The notes below the pieces were generated by a model. That model was not told where the DNA came from and did not search any database. It saw only the letters and a program-made list of their open reading frames with translations. Positions 13,833 through 15,859 of a DNA stretch of 15,859 bases are shown piece after piece. Numbering within the stretch: position 1 is the stretch's first letter; each line of letters opens with the position of its first letter. The DNA comes from DATGEP01 sp035310125 (GTDB lineage: Bacteria > Chloroflexota > Ktedonobacteria > Ktedonobacterales > JADMIN01): the NCBI GenBank assembly GCA_035310125.1, contig DATGEP010000180.1:1-15859 (forward strand), written 5' to 3'. The position numbers and the translations under genes are program-made.

Positions 13833-14081
13833 ATGGCCAACGCTCTCACCGTTACCCTGGATGTTCGGGACATCAGTCCGCGCGAGCGCCACCCCACCAT
13901 CTTTTCGCGTTTTGATTCGCTGTCCGTGGGCGATGTGCTCCGGCTGGTGAATGATCACGACCCCGCGCCGCTGCGCTATCAATTGTTGGCCGAGCGTCCA
14001 GGCCAAATAGAATGGGACTACGAAGTCCAGGGGCCCGATGAATGGGTGGTACGCATCTCCAAAGTCGCCGCGAGCGCCTAG
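13833..14081 (+). CDS. DUF2249 small protein
   Basis: This 82-residue cytoplasmic protein of the DUF2249 family begins LDVRDISPRERHPTIFSRFD (10-29). It continues with VGDVLRLVNDHDPAPLRYQL (37-56) and ends with W(D/E)Y...W.V.I. The 'NDHDP.PLRYQ' signature is very clear. These proteins often occur near nitric-oxide, denitrification and hemerythrin-like genes. Their biochemical role is not established. The ATG has AGGGA at 7-nt spacing. It is divergent from the Crp/Fnr regulator and 86 nt upstream of the cupin gene. The three look like one redox or nitrosative stress unit, which is inference from context. Confidence 0.88.
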   Translation: MANALTVTLDVRDISPRERHPTIFSRFDSLSVGDVLRLVNDHDPAPLRYQLLAERPGQIEWDYEVQGPDEWVVRISKVAASA

Positions 14082-14118
14082 CGTGGCAACATGCTCAGCG
14101 GGCGGGGTAATCATCCAG

Positions 14119-14134
14119 CCATCTGTAGAGATGG
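14119..14134. repeat. Small dyad CCATCT / AGATGG
   Basis: CCATCT (14119-14124), loop GTAG, AGATGG (14129-14134): a perfect 6-bp stem, 33 nt upstream of the cupin ATG. It may be a leader hairpin or an operator half of the intergenic region. Confidence 0.35.
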
Positions 14135-14167
14135 AACAGGCACGCATTGCATAGGAGTAACCGACTC

Positions 14168-14593
14168 ATGAACGCACCGAATGAAATCGCCGACACCACA
14201 GAAACCGGCCAGCTTATCACCTTTGACTTGCGAGAGCTCGCACACTTCAATCCAGACGGACCCGGCGTGACCGTGCTCGCCGACACCGGTGCGGCGCGCA
14301 GCGTGCTCTTCGCCTTCCGCGCCGGCCAGCAGCTCAAAGAGCATCAAACGTCCAGCCAGATTCTCGTGCAGGTGGTCCGTGGACGTATCACGTTCACCGC
14401 CGGTGGTCAGGCCGCCGACGCGCGCGCCGGTACGCTGCTGCTTGTCGAAGCGAACGCGCCGCACAGCATCACGGCACAAACCGACGCCACCGTCCTCGTG
14501 ACCATGACGCCCAGCCCGGTACACCATAGTCTACAGCATGAGGTCTTCGACCGCGTGCTGCCACTCGTCACACGCGCCGATAAGAAGTCCTGA
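14168..14593 (+). CDS. Small single-domain cupin protein
   Basis: This is a 141-residue cupin fold. The first conserved motif is partly kept: AGQQLKEHQTSSQILVQVVRG (52-72) gives H59 and Q64 in place of the usual second His/Glu. The second motif, AGTLLLVEANAPHSI (87-101), gives H99. The metal site is therefore reduced or altered, with H59 and H99 as likely ligands. Its function is unknown. Small cupins beside DUF2249 and Crp/Fnr genes suggest a stress or redox role. The ATG at 14168 has AGGAG at 10-nt spacing; a TTG at 14147 is an alternative. The last 25 residues include HHSLQHEVFDRVLP, outside the core. Confidence 0.88.
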   Translation: MNAPNEIADTTETGQLITFDLRELAHFNPDGPGVTVLADTGAARSVLFAFRAGQQLKEHQTSSQILVQVVRGRITFTAGGQAADARAGTLLLVEANAPHSITAQTDATVLVTMTPSPVHHSLQHEVFDRVLPLVTRADKKS

Positions 14594-14622
14594 GCTGTCT
14601 GATTGCAACCTACCGCGCATGG

Positions 14623-14628
14623 TATACT
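14623..14628 (+). promoter_or_regulatory. -10 box for the HAS-barrel/HerA gene pair
   Basis: TATACT at 14623-14628, with a start expected near 14635. A TTGCAA at 14603-14608 is 14 bp away, which is short for a -35. Confidence 0.4.
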
Positions 14629-14668
14629 CAAGGAACAAATATACCAGTTGAGGCGCGGAGGCATGGGT

Positions 14669-15406
14669 ATGGCGCAGTACGAAACGCTCAGCATCGGCAA
14701 AATCGTGCGGTCCGAGTCGCATGTGCGCTATACCTGTCAAATCTACGGACCCGGCGAAGTCGCCACACCGCCGCAGCCGAGCGATTATGCGTTCGGCTGC
14801 TTCGTACGTATCCCGTTACGTATCGGCCCCGCCCGCGCCGACATCCTCGGCTTCCCGGCGCTGCCCGCCGCCGACGTCGCGCCCGTTGCTGGTGGAGTCA
14901 ACGGCGCGCCCTTCGGCGCCTGGGCGGTAGGGTTGATCTACGATACCATCCTGCTCAACCCGGCCTTCGGGACACTCGGCCCGCGCCTCTCCAATGAAGA
15001 TCAGGTCGCGCTGTTCTCGCCAGATTACCTGACAGAGCGCGCGGTGTTCGTCTCGATCCTGCTGCTGGGCACCATGTCTCCGGGGCAGGCGGCTGATGTG
15101 CCGCTGGTGAGCCACGGCGTGCCCCCAGTCGCGCCAGACCTGGGCGCCGAGGTCGCTCCGCTGCCGGATAGTGCCGTGCGCGCCTTCCACTCCTTCGCAG
15201 ATGGCGCCTCCGGTCCCGGCGGCCCGCGGCCCTACCTGCATATGGGCTACCTACCGCACGCCATCGCCCAGGAGAATCCGCTGCTTCCGCTGGCGCTGCT
15301 GCGCACCATCGAGCGACTGGAGCAGCTGTTGCCCGAAAATGCCGCCCTGCTCTCCATCGTCAAGCGCAACTTCGCCTGGCGCCTCAAAGTTCAGACCGCC
15401 GGGTAG
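14669..15406 (+). CDS. HAS-barrel-like protein upstream of a HerA-type ATPase
   Basis: This 245-residue protein has no ATPase motifs. The N-terminus (LSIGKIVRSESHVRYTCQIY, 7-26) and the core AFGCFVRIPL (41-50) and WAVGLIYDTIL (85-95) look like a HAS barrel. This is the small beta-barrel at the start of HerA/ATP-synthase-type proteins. It is split here by an Ala/Pro insert (about 58-82). The C-terminal third (about 165-245) is mostly helical (PLLPLALLRTIERLEQLL). The next gene begins like a HerA-type ATPase with its own barrel, so a role as a partner subunit or adaptor in a HerA-NurA-type DNA-processing system is proposed. I chose ATG 14669 with GGAGG at 7-nt spacing over the ATG at 14663 (1-nt spacing). 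The family assignment is from pattern only. Confidence 0.5.
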   Translation: MAQYETLSIGKIVRSESHVRYTCQIYGPGEVATPPQPSDYAFGCFVRIPLRIGPARADILGFPALPAADVAPVAGGVNGAPFGAWAVGLIYDTILLNPAFGTLGPRLSNEDQVALFSPDYLTERAVFVSILLLGTMSPGQAADVPLVSHGVPPVAPDLGAEVAPLPDSAVRAFHSFADGASGPGGPRPYLHMGYLPHAIAQENPLLPLALLRTIERLEQLLPENAALLSIVKRNFAWRLKVQTAG

Positions 15407-15521
15407 AGGGGACGCGGAAAACGGAGGGCATGGAGCATGGTCATGATGATGGTTTGGACCGCCGGCTGTACGGTGAAAGTCTCCAGTCAGATGATATCTG
15501 GAAAAAGGACGGGAAACGGCC

Positions 15522-15859
15522 ATGACGCAGAGCTCGAATAGACCCGTCGGCATCACCAAAGGGCCAGGCGAGACAATCCATGAATACACCTTTATCTCGC
15601 GCGATGAGCAGCGCTTGCTCAAGAACGGCGAATACGTCTATTACGAGCTTGAAAATCTAGATTCCGGCAGAATCGGCAATTCCGCTCCCTCGCTCACCGC
15701 TGGATCTTCATCGGATTCCGGCAAAAACGGCAACCGCACCTCCCCGCTCCCTATGGGAGGCGCACGCGGCGCAGCTAGCGACCACCGGGAAGTGGAGCGG
15801 GCGCAGAGCGACACGGTGGAACCGGGGGTGCGGTCCCGCCGTGTCCTTGGCCGCATCCT
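15522..15859 (+). CDS. HerA-like ATPase, 5' end only (runs off the window)
   Basis: ATG 15522 opens 112 codons to the window end. The N-terminus (RPVGITKGPGETIHEYTFIS, 7-26) continues with LKNGEYVYYEL (33-43) and resumes at RRVLGRI (106-112). This matches a HAS barrel ('..GEyVyye...RkvLGRi') like that which opens HerA-type DNA translocase ATPases. Residues 44-104 are a low-complexity Ser/Gly/Asn insert placed in a barrel loop. It contains a duplicated LDSGRIGN / SDSGKNGN unit. The ATPase domain itself is beyond the window, so the call is an inference. The ribosome-binding site is weak (AGGA, then GGGAAA). It follows the HAS-barrel-like gene by 115 nt and is probably its partner. Confidence 0.5.
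   Translation, partial: MTQSSNRPVGITKGPGETIHEYTFISRDEQRLLKNGEYVYYELENLDSGRIGNSAPSLTAGSSSDSGKNGNRTSPLPMGGARGAASDHREVERAQSDTVEPGVRSRRVLGRI
15660..15733 (+). repeat. 54-bp-period imperfect direct repeat inside the insert
   Basis: GATTCCGGCAgaatCGGCAA (15660-15679) recurs as GATTCCGGCAaaaaCGGCAA (15714-15733). The offset is 54 nt, 18 codons, so the frame is kept. It is followed by the dyad CTCCC-TAT-GGGAG (15747-15759). This may be repeat-derived DNA captured by the gene. Confidence 0.6.

Noticed and set aside
13107..14081. Long plus-strand frame opposite the Crp/Fnr gene, joined in frame to DUF2249
   Set aside because: The first 240 residues are antisense to a clear regulator. Only the last 82 residues (from 13833) match a family and have a ribosome-binding site.

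Overview
This window is GC-rich bacterial DNA with compact, mostly housekeeping gene content. There is no sign of phage, insertion sequences, CRISPR or RNA genes. The gene set suggests a Chloroflexota bacterium, possibly near Ktedonobacteria. The pointers are a double zinc-ribbon CxxC protein with a Gly/Arg tail, a DUF2249 protein beside a cupin and a Crp/Fnr regulator, a HAS-barrel protein followed by the start of a HerA-like ATPase, and several promoters with TG-extended -10 boxes, one of them leaderless. This assignment is inferred from family resemblance, not from a search.

Layout. 1-1777 (+): scpB (chromosome condensation) from a leaderless promoter, then nfo (endonuclease IV). 1815-4620 (-): a visibly AT-richer accessory block with a four-helix membrane protein and a secreted EXORDIUM-like protein carrying LGFP repeats. 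The secreted protein's signal peptide is cut off by an in-frame TAA. 4652-8365 (+): two membrane-protein genes that look like degenerate relatives of complex I / Mrp / group-4 hydrogenase membrane subunits, one antiporter-like and one NuoH-like, with acidic loops and with the usual proton-channel charged residues missing. 8360-9637 (-): a Cof-type HAD phosphatase and a zinc-ribbon protein, with a terminator between them. 10107-11871 (+): a PHP-domain phosphoesterase and pseudouridine-5'-phosphate glycosidase (psuG), closely spaced.

12072-14593 holds a regulatory neighbourhood. A perfect CRP-type operator (TGTGA-N6-TCACA) sits about 42 bp upstream of a predicted start site, in front of a single-pass membrane protein with an interrupted-looking extracellular tail. 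About 1 kb further on, a Crp/Fnr-family regulator (-) has the CRP-like recognition-helix pattern RE-x-V-G-R. Divergent from it are a DUF2249 protein and a cupin, a set that suggests redox or nitrosative stress control (inference). 14669-15859 (+): a HAS-barrel-like protein and the 5' end of a HerA-like ATPase, whose own barrel is interrupted by a low-complexity insertion.

The most interesting items are the complex I-like pair without its catalytic arm, the signal-peptide nonsense codon, the Crp regulator and matching operator, the interleaved (pseudoknot-type) inverted repeats at 2641-2695, and the split membrane/secreted gene at 12257-13017.
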